A DNA stretch of 64,000 nt from CAJBVW01 sp964457335 (GTDB taxonomy: Bacteria; Myxococcota_A; UBA796; SXON01), in the NCBI GenBank assembly GCA_964457335.1, contig CAYWGD010000023.1, positions 1 to 64,000 on the forward strand. Reading direction: 5' to 3'. The notes beneath the pieces were generated by a model. That model was not told the DNA's origin, searched no databases, and saw only the letters and a program-made list of their open reading frames with translations. Position 1 is the stretch's first letter; the number at the start of each line of letters is the position of its first letter. Positions 28,452 to 36,654 of the stretch are shown here, in pieces. Made by a program: the position numbers and the translations under genes.

Positions 28452-29224
28452 GAGAGGCGCCTCCGCTCGAGGCTGAAGACCGCGACGTGCAGCGACACCG
28501 CGGCGACCGAGCCCCAGAACACGAGGTTCCGGGTGTCGATCACGCCGCGGGCGAGGTTGTTGAAGTGCGTCTCGAAGGAGAGGTACTGCACGAGCGGCAG
28601 GAGCCCCTGCGGCACGCGCTCCAGGAAGAAGCCCGTGGCGTACGGGAACATCGACACCACCAGCGCCAGCAGGAACGCGACGATCTGGTTGCTCGTGAGC
28701 GAGGACGCCGCCGTGCCGATCGCGGCCAGCGCGGCCCCGAGCAGCAGGAGCCCGAGGTAGCCGCACAGCGCCGGGCCGAGATCGAGGCCCGTGTCCGTGA
28801 ACAGGCGGACGAGCATCGGCGGCGCGTCCCCCGCCGCGACGCTGGGCGTGCCCAGCCAGGCCAGGGTGAAGGCGTACGGCAGGGTGGTGCCCACCGCGAC
28901 GGCGACGAGCCCCAGCGCGGCGAGGAACTTGCCGAGGACGAGCTCTCCCTCCGTGATCGGCAGCGTCACGAGGATCTCGAGGCTGCCCGTGCGCCGCTCC
29001 TCCGCGAACAGGCGCATCGTGATCGCCGGCACCAGGAGGACGAGGAAGACCGCGGCCCAGAAGAAGACCCCGCGGAGGGACACCGTGCCGGCCGCGAAGA
29101 GGTCGTCGAACCAGAGCGCGAAGCCCCCGACGAGCACGACGTAGACGGGCACCACGAAGTAGGCCAGGGGCGAGTCGAAGTAGGCCCCGAGCTCACGGCG
29201 GGCGATGGCGAGGACGTTCGTCAT
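28448..29224 (-). CDS. ABC-2 type permease (GldF-like)
   Basis: A 258-aa inner-membrane protein with six hydrophobic segments. The N-terminus NVLAIARRELGAYFDSPLAY and the motif MRLFAEERRTGSLEILVTLP are typical of ABC-2 permeases of the GldF/NosY type. It is first in a three-gene overlapping operon (permease, GldG-like, DUF4340). An ATP-binding subunit is normally the first gene of such operons; here the upstream neighbour is divergent, so the ATPase must be encoded elsewhere. Confidence 0.88.
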   Translation of the reverse strand: MTNVLAIARRELGAYFDSPLAYFVVPVYVVLVGGFALWFDDLFAAGTVSLRGVFFWAAVFLVLLVPAITMRLFAEERRTGSLEILVTLPITEGELVLGKFLAALGLVAVAVGTTLPYAFTLAWLGTPSVAAGDAPPMLVRLFTDTGLDLGPALCGYLGLLLLGAALAAIGTAASSLTSNQIVAFLLALVVSMFPYATGFFLERVPQGLLPLVQYLSFETHFNNLARGVIDTRNLVFWGSVAAVSLHVAVFSLERRRLS

Positions 29225-29261
29225 GCGTCCGGCGGCTTAGCCGGAGCGTCGGGCGGCAGTC

Positions 29262-29298
29262 AACGAATCGTTTGAGCCGGGCGGACAGAAACTGTCCG
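29262..29298. promoter_or_regulatory. Two palindromes in the divergent ABC/HEAT spacer
   Basis: Within the 131-bp spacer between divergent starts (29224 and 29356) lie AACGAATCGTT at 29262-29272 and the 17-bp perfect palindrome CGGACAGAAACTGTCCG at 29282-29298. A further TCCGGC/GCCGGA hairpin is at 29228-29245. The first two look like protein-binding operators rather than terminators; the regulator is unknown. Confidence 0.4.
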
Positions 29299-29355
29299 GG
29301 TGATAACCGCACCTCGTCGGGCCTCCGCCCGAGCCGACGCCCCAGAGGAGCACGG

Positions 29356-29970
29356 ATGCCCGACGAGATCGTGCTGGTGCTGGACGACGAGGTCCGCGGC
29401 GACGACCTCGACGCCATGATGAAGAGCCTGGGCCTCGTGCGGGTCCAGGTGCTCCGGCCGCCCCGGGCGCCGATGGTGGAGCTGATCTACCGCCGGGCGT
29501 CGGCGCCCATCGAGGGCACCGGGAACGAGCCGATCCTCGTCCGAGCAATCGACGATCACTTCGTGGGCGTGCTCGTGCTCTCGATCGAAGCGCGCCCCGG
29601 CGCCGACGGGCTCGCGCGCATGATGCAGGGCTGGGTGCGCTCCATCGGGGAGCGTCGCGAGCGCGCCTTCACGACGGAGGATTTGCGCGCGATGTGCGCC
29701 GATCCCGATCCGCGCACGCGCGGCTTCGCGCTCCGCGGCCTCGCCGCCGCCCACCTCGGTCCGGTCGACCCTTCCCTGGTGACGCTGCTCGAGACGGCGG
29801 CCGCCGACCCCGTCACCGAGGTGCGCCAGGACCTGCTGGACGCGATGGCCCGCCTCGGTTGGCCCGAGCTCCGGGGCCTCGCCGAGCGCCTCGCCGCGAG
29901 CGATCCGGAGAAGCCCGTGCGGAAGGCCGCGAAGGGGCTGGTCGCGGCCTTCCGGAAGCTGCAGGGATAG
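29356..29970 (+). CDS. HEAT-repeat protein, immunity-like layout
   Basis: A 204-aa soluble protein from ATG 29356. Residues 1-95 are a mixed alpha/beta region (EIVLVLDDEVRGDDLDAMMK, then FVGVLVLSIEA). Residues about 110-204 are helical pairs with HEAT-like spacing (DPDPRTRGFALRGLAAAH, DPVTEVRQDLLDAMARLG, DPEKPVRKAAKGLVAAF). The layout, including a Trp near the domain junction, resembles the presumed immunity protein at 4028-4621. No toxin-like gene is beside it. The methyltransferase gene follows 41 bp downstream. Confidence 0.65.
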   Translation: MPDEIVLVLDDEVRGDDLDAMMKSLGLVRVQVLRPPRAPMVELIYRRASAPIEGTGNEPILVRAIDDHFVGVLVLSIEARPGADGLARMMQGWVRSIGERRERAFTTEDLRAMCADPDPRTRGFALRGLAAAHLGPVDPSLVTLLETAAADPVTEVRQDLLDAMARLGWPELRGLAERLAASDPEKPVRKAAKGLVAAFRKLQG

Positions 29971-30011
29971 CGGAGCGCCGGTCGTCCCTCACGACGCCGC
30001 CGGAAACGCCG

Positions 30012-30896
30012 ATGATCGACCTCGGTCCCGTCTCCTCCACCGCCCTCCTCACGCTCTACGCCCGGGTGATCGCGGCGGGCTGGGATCCGCCGCTCCTCGA
30101 GGACCCGGCCGCGGCGGCGTTGGTCGCGCGGCTGGACGAGGCGCTCGCGGGGTCGGACGCGCCGTTGCACCGCGCGGTCCGCGCCCGCGACCTCAACCCC
30201 GTCCTGGTGGCCGAGCTGGCCCTCCGCGCCCGCCACTTCGACCGCGTGGCCGACACGTTCCTGGAGGGCACCCCCGGCGGCCTCGTCGTCGAGCTCGGTT
30301 GCGGGCTCGACACCCGCGCCGAGCGCGTGGCGCGCGGACGCGGGGACTGGCTCGCCTTCGATCTGCCCGGCGTGGTCGCGCTCCGCGAGCAGCTCCTGCC
30401 CCCGAACCCGCGCCGGACCGTGCTCGCCGCCGACCTCGCCGACCCGGCGTGGATGGACGCGGTCGCCGAGCGGCAGCCCGTCGCGCCGCCGCTCTTCCTC
30501 GCCGAGGGGCTCCTGATGTACCTGCCCGAGCCCGCGGTCGAGACGCTGGTGATCCGCCTCGCAGCGCGCTTCCCGGGCTGTGTCCTCCTCGCGGACGTGT
30601 ACCCGCGCTGGGCAGTCGCGATGGTCCACTCGCGCTACGGGCGATGGAAGGCGCGGCGCCAGCTCCACCTCGACGGGGGCCTGCCCGTCCGGTCCGGCGT
30701 CGCCGGCTCCCGCGCGTTCGAGGGGCTCGCGCCCGGCATCCGGCTCCTGGACGAGTGGTCCTTCCTCGACGAGCCGGACCTCGCGCCCGGGTGGCTCCGC
30801 GTGATGCGCGCCGTGCCCGGGCTTCGGCACGTCCATTGGGCCGTGCGCTACCAGCTCGGGGAGCCGGGTTCGAGCGCGCGAGGCAACGCGCCGTAG
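30012..30896 (+). CDS. Class I methyltransferase, leucine carboxyl methyltransferase/TcmP-like
   Basis: A 294-aa SAM-dependent methyltransferase. The N-terminal motif MIDLGPVSSTALLTLYARV, the SAM-binding VVELGCGLDTRAERVARG and LFLAEGLLMYLPEPAVETLV are characteristic of the PPM1/LCMT-TcmP group, which O-methylates carboxyl or hydroxyl groups, often in polyketide or small-molecule tailoring. No signal peptide. It follows the HEAT gene by 41 bp with no clear internal promoter. Confidence 0.87.
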   Translation: MIDLGPVSSTALLTLYARVIAAGWDPPLLEDPAAAALVARLDEALAGSDAPLHRAVRARDLNPVLVAELALRARHFDRVADTFLEGTPGGLVVELGCGLDTRAERVARGRGDWLAFDLPGVVALREQLLPPNPRRTVLAADLADPAWMDAVAERQPVAPPLFLAEGLLMYLPEPAVETLVIRLAARFPGCVLLADVYPRWAVAMVHSRYGRWKARRQLHLDGGLPVRSGVAGSRAFEGLAPGIRLLDEWSFLDEPDLAPGWLRVMRAVPGLRHVHWAVRYQLGEPGSSARGNAP

Positions 30897-30974
30897 CTTC
30901 CGGGCGCCCCCGGATGAAGCCCGGTGTCGTCACGCGCGAGGCCCGCCGAGCGTACGCTTGCGACGGAGGCAGGC

Positions 30975-33131
30975 ATGCTCACGCGCGCGTGCGTCGGATC
31001 GGTCGTGGCGGTGCTGCTCGCGGCGAGCGGATGCACGCGCCCGGGTGAGGGGAAGGACCCGACGGAGGACCCGGCGCCGCCGGAGGCCGACTCCGGGGAC
31101 GGCGACACCGCCGACTCCGCGGACACCGGCGACACCGCGCCGGACCCGTGCGCGGAGCTCCGCTTCGCGCCCCCGGCCCCCGTCGGCGACCCCTACGTCG
31201 CCCTCCAGGAAGCCTGCGCCGCGGGCTACAACGCCCTCCCGAACACGCTCACCCTCGAGGGCATCGACGGCCCGCTCTCCGGCGTGGACTGCCTCTGCGA
31301 GATCCGCGGGGACCTCGTCGTCACCGGCAACCCGGGCCTCCCCGACCTCGACGGCCTCTCGAACCTCCGCGCCGTCGAGAACGTCGAGATCACCGACAAC
31401 CCCGCGCTCGCGGACATCGACGGCCTCGCGGGCCTGAGCGCGCTCGGGACCCTCGAGATCGCCGACAACGCCTCGCTCGCCGACGTCGACGGCCTCGGCG
31501 GGCTCCGCTCGGTCTCCACCGTGACGATCGCCCGCAACGGCGCGCTCGTCGACCTCGCGGGCCTCTCGGGCCTCACGACCTGGGACTTCCTCACCATCGA
31601 GGACGAGGCCTCGCTCGTGGCCCTCGCGGACCTCCCGGCGCCCACGCCCGACGCCGAGCTGTGGATCCTGCGCTGCGACGCCCTCGCGAGCCTCGACGGG
31701 CTCGAGGACATCGAGAGCCTGGCCCGGATCTACCTCGCGGACACGCCCTCCCTCGCCGACCTCCGCGGCCTGCGCGGCCTCCGGTGGACCGGGGATCTCC
31801 TGCTCGTCCGCACGGGCGTCCCCTCGCTCGACGGCCTCGACCGCCTCCAGCAGGCGGACCTCGTTCTCCTCGGGAACGACGCCCTCCTCGACCTCCGCGG
31901 CCTCGGCGGGCTCCGCCTCGCGGACACCGTCCGCGTCGAGGAGAACGCCGCGCTCCTCTCCCTCGACGGCCTCGGGGACGGGCTCGTGGTGGACGAGTAC
32001 CTCCGCGTCACCGACAACCCCTCCCTCGTCGGGGGCGGCACCGTCTCCGTCCTCGGGGCAGACTCCCTGACGGTCTCCCGCAACGCCGCGCTGGTCGACT
32101 TCTCCGGGTGGGAGCGCCTCGCCGAGGTCACGCGCACCTTCACGATCGAGGACAACCCCTCGCTCACGACGCTCGCCGGCCTCGGCGGGCTGCGCGCCGT
32201 CCACTCCCTCGGCGTCAGCCGCAACGAGACGCTCGGGACGCTCGCCGGCCTCGGCCTGGAGGAGGCCGTCAGCGTCGGCATCTCGCTCAACCCCGAGCTC
32301 CGAGACGTGCCGATGCCGCTCCGCTCGGTCGACTCCCTGACCATCCAAGACAATGCGTCGCTCGCCGCCCTCTCCGGGCTCTCCGACCTGGAGAGCGCCG
32401 ACACGGTGACGCTGATCGCCAACGGCCTCACCTCGCTCGACGGGCTCGGCGCCGTCACGGTCCTCGACGAGCTCACGGTCGACGGGGAGGCCGAGCTCGT
32501 CACCCTCGACGGCCTCTCCAGCAGCCTCGTGGTCACGACGCTCACCCTCGAGAGTCTCTCCTCCCTCCCGGATCTCGCCGGGCTGAGCGTCGCGAGCGTC
32601 GGCACACTCCACCTCACCGACAACGACGCGCTGACCCACCTCGCCGCGGCCGCCCCCGCCGAGGTCGGCGCGCTCTACCTCTCCAGCAACGACACCCTCG
32701 TGGACCTCACCGGCTTCGACGCGCTCACGTCCACCGCGCCCGCGACCGTGGAGATCTCGGAGAACGCCGGGCTCGCGTCCCTCGCCGGCCTCGGCGCGTT
32801 CTCCACGATGGGGGACCTCACGATCGAGGACAACGACGCCCTCGTCGGCCTCGGCGACCTGTCCGCGATCGCCACGCTGGAGGACCTGTCCATCGAGTAC
32901 AACGGTGCGCTCACGACGCTCGACGGCCTCGACGGCCTGCGCGTCGCCGTCGTCGTCAACCTCTACGACAACGACGCGCTCCAGGACGTGACGGCGCTGC
33001 ACGGCCTCGAGACGGTCGAGGTGCTCGGCATCCAGGAGAACGACACGCTGCGCTCCGTCGACGCCTACGCCCTCCGCGACGCGATCGGCGCGATCACCGG
33101 CTGGAGCACGATCCGCGACAACGGTCCGTAG
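30975..33131 (+). CDS. Receptor-L-domain/LRR-like surface lipoprotein
   Basis: A 718-aa exported protein. ATG 30975 follows a ggaggca ribosome binding site, and the lipobox LLAASGC puts the acylated Cys at residue 20. An acidic stalk (DSGDGDTADSADTGDTA) is followed by about 25 solenoid repeats of roughly 22-25 residues, typified by LTIEDNxSLxxLxGLxxL. Repeats of this receptor-L/LRR kind form a parallel beta-solenoid used for binding. Probably on the outer-membrane surface; ligand unknown. Repeat copy C lies 36 bp after its stop. Confidence 0.8.
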   Translation: MLTRACVGSVVAVLLAASGCTRPGEGKDPTEDPAPPEADSGDGDTADSADTGDTAPDPCAELRFAPPAPVGDPYVALQEACAAGYNALPNTLTLEGIDGPLSGVDCLCEIRGDLVVTGNPGLPDLDGLSNLRAVENVEITDNPALADIDGLAGLSALGTLEIADNASLADVDGLGGLRSVSTVTIARNGALVDLAGLSGLTTWDFLTIEDEASLVALADLPAPTPDAELWILRCDALASLDGLEDIESLARIYLADTPSLADLRGLRGLRWTGDLLLVRTGVPSLDGLDRLQQADLVLLGNDALLDLRGLGGLRLADTVRVEENAALLSLDGLGDGLVVDEYLRVTDNPSLVGGGTVSVLGADSLTVSRNAALVDFSGWERLAEVTRTFTIEDNPSLTTLAGLGGLRAVHSLGVSRNETLGTLAGLGLEEAVSVGISLNPELRDVPMPLRSVDSLTIQDNASLAALSGLSDLESADTVTLIANGLTSLDGLGAVTVLDELTVDGEAELVTLDGLSSSLVVTTLTLESLSSLPDLAGLSVASVGTLHLTDNDALTHLAAAAPAEVGALYLSSNDTLVDLTGFDALTSTAPATVEISENAGLASLAGLGAFSTMGDLTIEDNDALVGLGDLSAIATLEDLSIEYNGALTTLDGLDGLRVAVVVNLYDNDALQDVTALHGLETVEVLGIQENDTLRSVDAYALRDAIGAITGWSTIRDNGP

Positions 33132-33167
33132 CCGCGGATCCGGGCGCGCCCCCCGGGCGCCCGCGGT

Positions 33168-33345
33168 GTGTCGGAGTTGTCGGCGGCGCAGCGGCGCCCG
33201 GGGGTCGGGTGTCCTCCGGGCTCGGCGCGGAGCGCCTCGGTCGGGCCGCCGCGCGCGGCCCGACCAGCGCGGGCGTCAGGGCGTCCGGTGGCCTCCGGCC
33301 CTCCGGGGTGGCGCGCCCGCGCTGCCCTCCGGCCCCCCTCGCGCG
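33168..33345 (-). repeat. Three-hairpin interspersed repeat, copy C (inverted)
   Basis: On the minus strand this copies the order and linker words of copies A and B. Hairpin 1 is 33239-33265 and hairpin 2 is 33224-33236. Relative to A and B, hairpin 1 changes C to G at stem position 7 and G to C at its partner, and hairpin 2 changes GGCCC/GGGCC to GGCGC/GCGCC. Both are compensatory double changes that keep every pair. The rest of the 33132-33494 spacer has no gene; a short leader precedes the lipoprotein start. Confidence 0.78.
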
Positions 33346-33494
33346 GGCGGCTCGGTTGTTCGGGCGGTAGGGGCCCCGCACCACCCGACGGGGCCGGCGC
33401 CACGGAGCGGTCCGTCGCGGCTGGGGAGGCGAGACGTGCGCCCTCGTGTCACGGGCGGGGCCCGATCGACGTTTCGGGCTCCTCGGAGCGACCC

Positions 33495-35378
33495 ATGCGC
33501 GTCTTCGGCTGCCTGATCCTCTGCCTCGCCGGCTGCGCAGGGAAACCCGACGCCGACACCGCCGCCCCCGGAGGCGACACGAGCGGGGACACCGCCGCGG
33601 ACACCGACACCGCGGACACCGACACCGCCGCGGACACCGACACCGGCCCGGATCCCGACGCGGACGGGGACGGCTGGCCCGCCTCCGCCGACTGCGACGA
33701 CGCCGACGCGACGGTGAGCCCCGGCGCGTCCGAGGCCTGCGACGAGGCCGGCCGCGACGAGGACTGCGACGGGGACGCGAACGAGGGCGACGCCGCCGAC
33801 GCGACCACCTGGCACCCCGACGGGGACGCCGACGGCTACGGCGATGGGGCGACCTCCTACGCCGCGTGCGAGCCGCCCAGCTCGGCGTGGGTGGCGGACG
33901 GCACCGACTGCGACGACGAGGACGATCGCCTGAACCCCGGCAACGCCGAGGTGTGCGGGAACGGCCTCGACGACGACTGCGACGGCGACGCGAGCGACTG
34001 CTCGTTCTCCGGGTCCTACGAGGCCACGACGGCGACCTGGACCTTCACGGGCTCCGACGACTCGGAGCGGCTCGGCGAGCAGGTCGAGCTCGGGGACCTC
34101 GACGGGGACGGCCACGCCGACCTCGTCGGGGGCATGCAGGGGTACCGGGTGGCCGGGTACGTGTACGGGGGCGTCGGGCTCGCCTACGGGCCGGTCACCA
34201 CCGACGGCACGTTCACGGCCGTGACCGACGCCGTCCTCTACGGCAGCGGCAGCAGCGACTACCTCGGGCGCACGATCGGGGTCGGGGACCTCGACGGCGA
34301 CGGCGCCGACGAGCTGCTCCTCGCCGCGTACGAGGGCGCCCGGTACCTCGGCGAGGTGCACCTCGTCTACGGCTCCACCACCCGGCGCTCCGGGGTGACG
34401 GAGGCGGCCGCGGCCTCGGACACCGCGACGCTGCTCGGGACCACGCCGGGCGACTACCTCGGAACCGACGTGGCCGCCGGGGGCGACCTCGACGGCGACG
34501 GACTCGAGGAGATGGTCCTCGGCGCCGCCGGCGTGACCGGATGGCTCGATCGGGAGGGCGCCGCGTACCTCTACTACGGCTCGACCACGCGCCTCGCCGG
34601 CGACGCGACGGCCACCTCCACGGCGGACGCCGCCTTCGAAGGCTTCGCCGCGGTGCACCGGGTCGGGTGGGACCTCGCCTTCGTCGACGACATGGACGGC
34701 GACGGGCTCGACGAGCTCCTGATCGGCGCCTACGGGGAGACGGCGAGCGTGGAGCACGACGGCGCGGCCTACCTGTTCCTCGGGAACGCAGGCTACGCCG
34801 GCGTGTTCTCCGTGGCCTCCGCCGACGTGAAGTACACCGGCACGGCGGCCCACGACTACGCGGGGCAGGAGGTCTACGGCCTGACCGACCTCGACGGCGA
34901 CGGCTACGGCGACGCCGGCGTGTACGGCGACGGCTACGACGGGGGCGGCCTGTCGAGCACCGGGGCGCTCTGGATCTACCGGGGCGGTGCCGCCCTCTCG
35001 AGCACCGCCGACGCCACCGTGCACGGCACCGCGCGCGAGTTCCTCGGCGACGCGGCCACCTCGGTCGGGGACCAGGACGGGGACGGCGTCAACGACCTCC
35101 TCGTCGGAGCCTCCGGCGAGAGCATGAGCAGCTGGTACGACACTCCCGGCGCCGCCTACCTCTTCTACGGCCCCGTCTCCGGAACCGTGGCGGCGTCCGC
35201 GGCCGACGCGACCTTCCTCGGGACCCCGGGCGACGGGCGGGACCACTTCGGCACGGGGCTGCCCGCCCGCCCGGGCGACGTGAGCGGGGACGGCCTCCCG
35301 GACGTGATCGTCGGCGCCAGCTTCTACTCCCCGGGGGACAACGCCGAAGGCGCGGTATTCGTCTGGACCGGCGAGTAG
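33495..35378 (+). CDS. FG-GAP lipoprotein with Asp/Thr stalk
   Basis: A 627-aa exported protein starting at ATG 33495: MRVFGCLILCLAGC gives a lipobox Cys at residue 14. An Asp-Thr-Ala repeat stalk (about 18-55), MopE-like motifs (DADGDGWPASADCDDADATV, EACDEAGRDEDCDGD, NGLDDDCDGDASDC) and then seven or so FG-GAP blades (LGDLDGDGHADLVGG, VGDLDGDGADELLLAAY and others). Same family as 18790-20688. Probably a calcium-stabilised propeller on the outer surface; partner unknown. Confidence 0.87.
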   Translation: MRVFGCLILCLAGCAGKPDADTAAPGGDTSGDTAADTDTADTDTAADTDTGPDPDADGDGWPASADCDDADATVSPGASEACDEAGRDEDCDGDANEGDAADATTWHPDGDADGYGDGATSYAACEPPSSAWVADGTDCDDEDDRLNPGNAEVCGNGLDDDCDGDASDCSFSGSYEATTATWTFTGSDDSERLGEQVELGDLDGDGHADLVGGMQGYRVAGYVYGGVGLAYGPVTTDGTFTAVTDAVLYGSGSSDYLGRTIGVGDLDGDGADELLLAAYEGARYLGEVHLVYGSTTRRSGVTEAAAASDTATLLGTTPGDYLGTDVAAGGDLDGDGLEEMVLGAAGVTGWLDREGAAYLYYGSTTRLAGDATATSTADAAFEGFAAVHRVGWDLAFVDDMDGDGLDELLIGAYGETASVEHDGAAYLFLGNAGYAGVFSVASADVKYTGTAAHDYAGQEVYGLTDLDGDGYGDAGVYGDGYDGGGLSSTGALWIYRGGAALSSTADATVHGTAREFLGDAATSVGDQDGDGVNDLLVGASGESMSSWYDTPGAAYLFYGPVSGTVAASAADATFLGTPGDGRDHFGTGLPARPGDVSGDGLPDVIVGASFYSPGDNAEGAVFVWTGE

Positions 35379-35441
35379 GCCCCCGGAGAGGGGTGGCGCG
35401 CCCCGCGCCGGGGGTTCGGGGGCGGCTGGGCCGCCCCCGAC

Positions 35442-35474
35442 GGGGGGCGTTGCGGGGGGAGCCCCCCCGCCCCA
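35442..35474 (+). repeat. G-rich/C-rich repeat copy, intergenic
   Basis: GGGGGGCGTTGCGGGGGG followed by a run of C that can fold back on the G tract. The identical 18-nt core is at 44436-44453 inside fmt, again followed by a C-rich arm and CCCCA. Here it lies between two convergent genes (stops at 35378 and 35479) and after other GC hairpins, where a terminator-like role is plausible. Confidence 0.6.
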
Positions 35475-35478
35475 AGAC

Positions 35479-36654
35479 CTACTTGGCGACGGCCGGGACG
35501 ATGTCCACCTGCTCCGTGCGGGCCCAGAGCCGGGCCTCGTCCCACGTGGCGGGCTTCTCGATGTGGTGGGTGAGCACGTTGCGGGCGGTCTCGAAGAAGC
35601 CCTCGATCGTGCGGAACATGAAGCTCGTGTCGATCCAGCACGCGCGCATGCAACCCTCGCAGCTGCCGGCCTCCAACATGCGCTTCCGCTCGTACTCGAT
35701 GGAGTGGAAGTAGGCCTCGAAGTCGGGATCGAGGATGTGCTTGTGCTGGTGGAGCGTGCGGTGGCAGATGGCGAATTGGCCGTTGGGCGACACGCTGAAG
35801 TAGAGCCGGCCCGCGTCGCAGCCCTCGGCCGGGAAGCGCCCGGTCTTCAGGTACATGCGGCTCGCCTCGAGGTAGGGCGTCGAGTTGAGGATCGGCCAGC
35901 CCTCGTTCTTCATCGCGATGAGCGTGTCGTAGGCGTGGTCGATGCGGGCGAGCACGGCTTCGGCGGAGTCGGCGGTGTTGAGCCCCATCTCCGGGCGGTA
36001 GCGGATGAAGCGCGCCTCCCAGTTGCGCACGCCGGCCTTGGGGTCCGGGAGCAGCTCGACCGGCAGGAAGCTGATGTGGAAGCCGATGTCCCGCGCGAAC
36101 CGCACGAGATCGGGCAATTCCTCGAGGTTCAGGTTCGAGACGACACAGTTGATCGTCGGCATGCCGTTCGTGCCGTCGAGCAGCTTCGCCACGGTGGTCA
36201 TCGACTTGACCGCCTCGTCCCAGCTGCCCTCCTTCTCGCAGATGTAGTCGAAGCGCGCCGGGTAGAGCGAGTCCAGCGAGATCGAGAAGTTGCGGACGCC
36301 CTTGTCCACGGTCTTCGCGAGCCGGTCGTAGCTGACACCGACGCCGTTGGTGAGCACGCGGACGTTGAGCCCCGCGTCCACGAACTCGCCCGCGGCGTCC
36401 TCGAGGTAGTCGCAGGCGTAGGGCTCGCCGCCGCCGATCGAGAGCTGCACCACGCCGAGCCGCCCCATCCGCTGCGCCATCTCGCGGATCTGCGGGATCT
36501 CCAGCTCCTCCTTGCGGTTGCCGTAGCGCCAGATGCCGCACATCTTGCAGGTCAGGTTGCAGCGGTGCGTGATGCCGTAGTGGGCGTACACCGGCACCCG
36601 CCGGGTGACGAAGGCCTCCGCGATGCGGGCGTAGCCAGGGACCTTGAGCTTCAT
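35479..36654 (-). CDS. Radical SAM enzyme with SPASM-type C-terminus (second of pair)
   Basis: A 391-aa enzyme. ATG 36654 overlaps the preceding stop by 4 nt. The radical SAM cysteines are in THRCNLTCKMCGIW, and GGGEPYACDYL carries the SAM-contact motif. The C-terminal cluster (FSVSPNGQFAICH, then SCEGCMRACW) is a SPASM-like auxiliary Fe-S binding region, as in enzymes that modify peptides or sugars. Third gene of a coupled operon with a DegT aminotransferase and another radical SAM enzyme. Substrate unknown. Confidence 0.88.
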   Translation of the reverse strand: MKLKVPGYARIAEAFVTRRVPVYAHYGITHRCNLTCKMCGIWRYGNRKEELEIPQIREMAQRMGRLGVVQLSIGGGEPYACDYLEDAAGEFVDAGLNVRVLTNGVGVSYDRLAKTVDKGVRNFSISLDSLYPARFDYICEKEGSWDEAVKSMTTVAKLLDGTNGMPTINCVVSNLNLEELPDLVRFARDIGFHISFLPVELLPDPKAGVRNWEARFIRYRPEMGLNTADSAEAVLARIDHAYDTLIAMKNEGWPILNSTPYLEASRMYLKTGRFPAEGCDAGRLYFSVSPNGQFAICHRTLHQHKHILDPDFEAYFHSIEYERKRMLEAGSCEGCMRACWIDTSFMFRTIEGFFETARNVLTHHIEKPATWDEARLWARTEQVDIVPAVAK

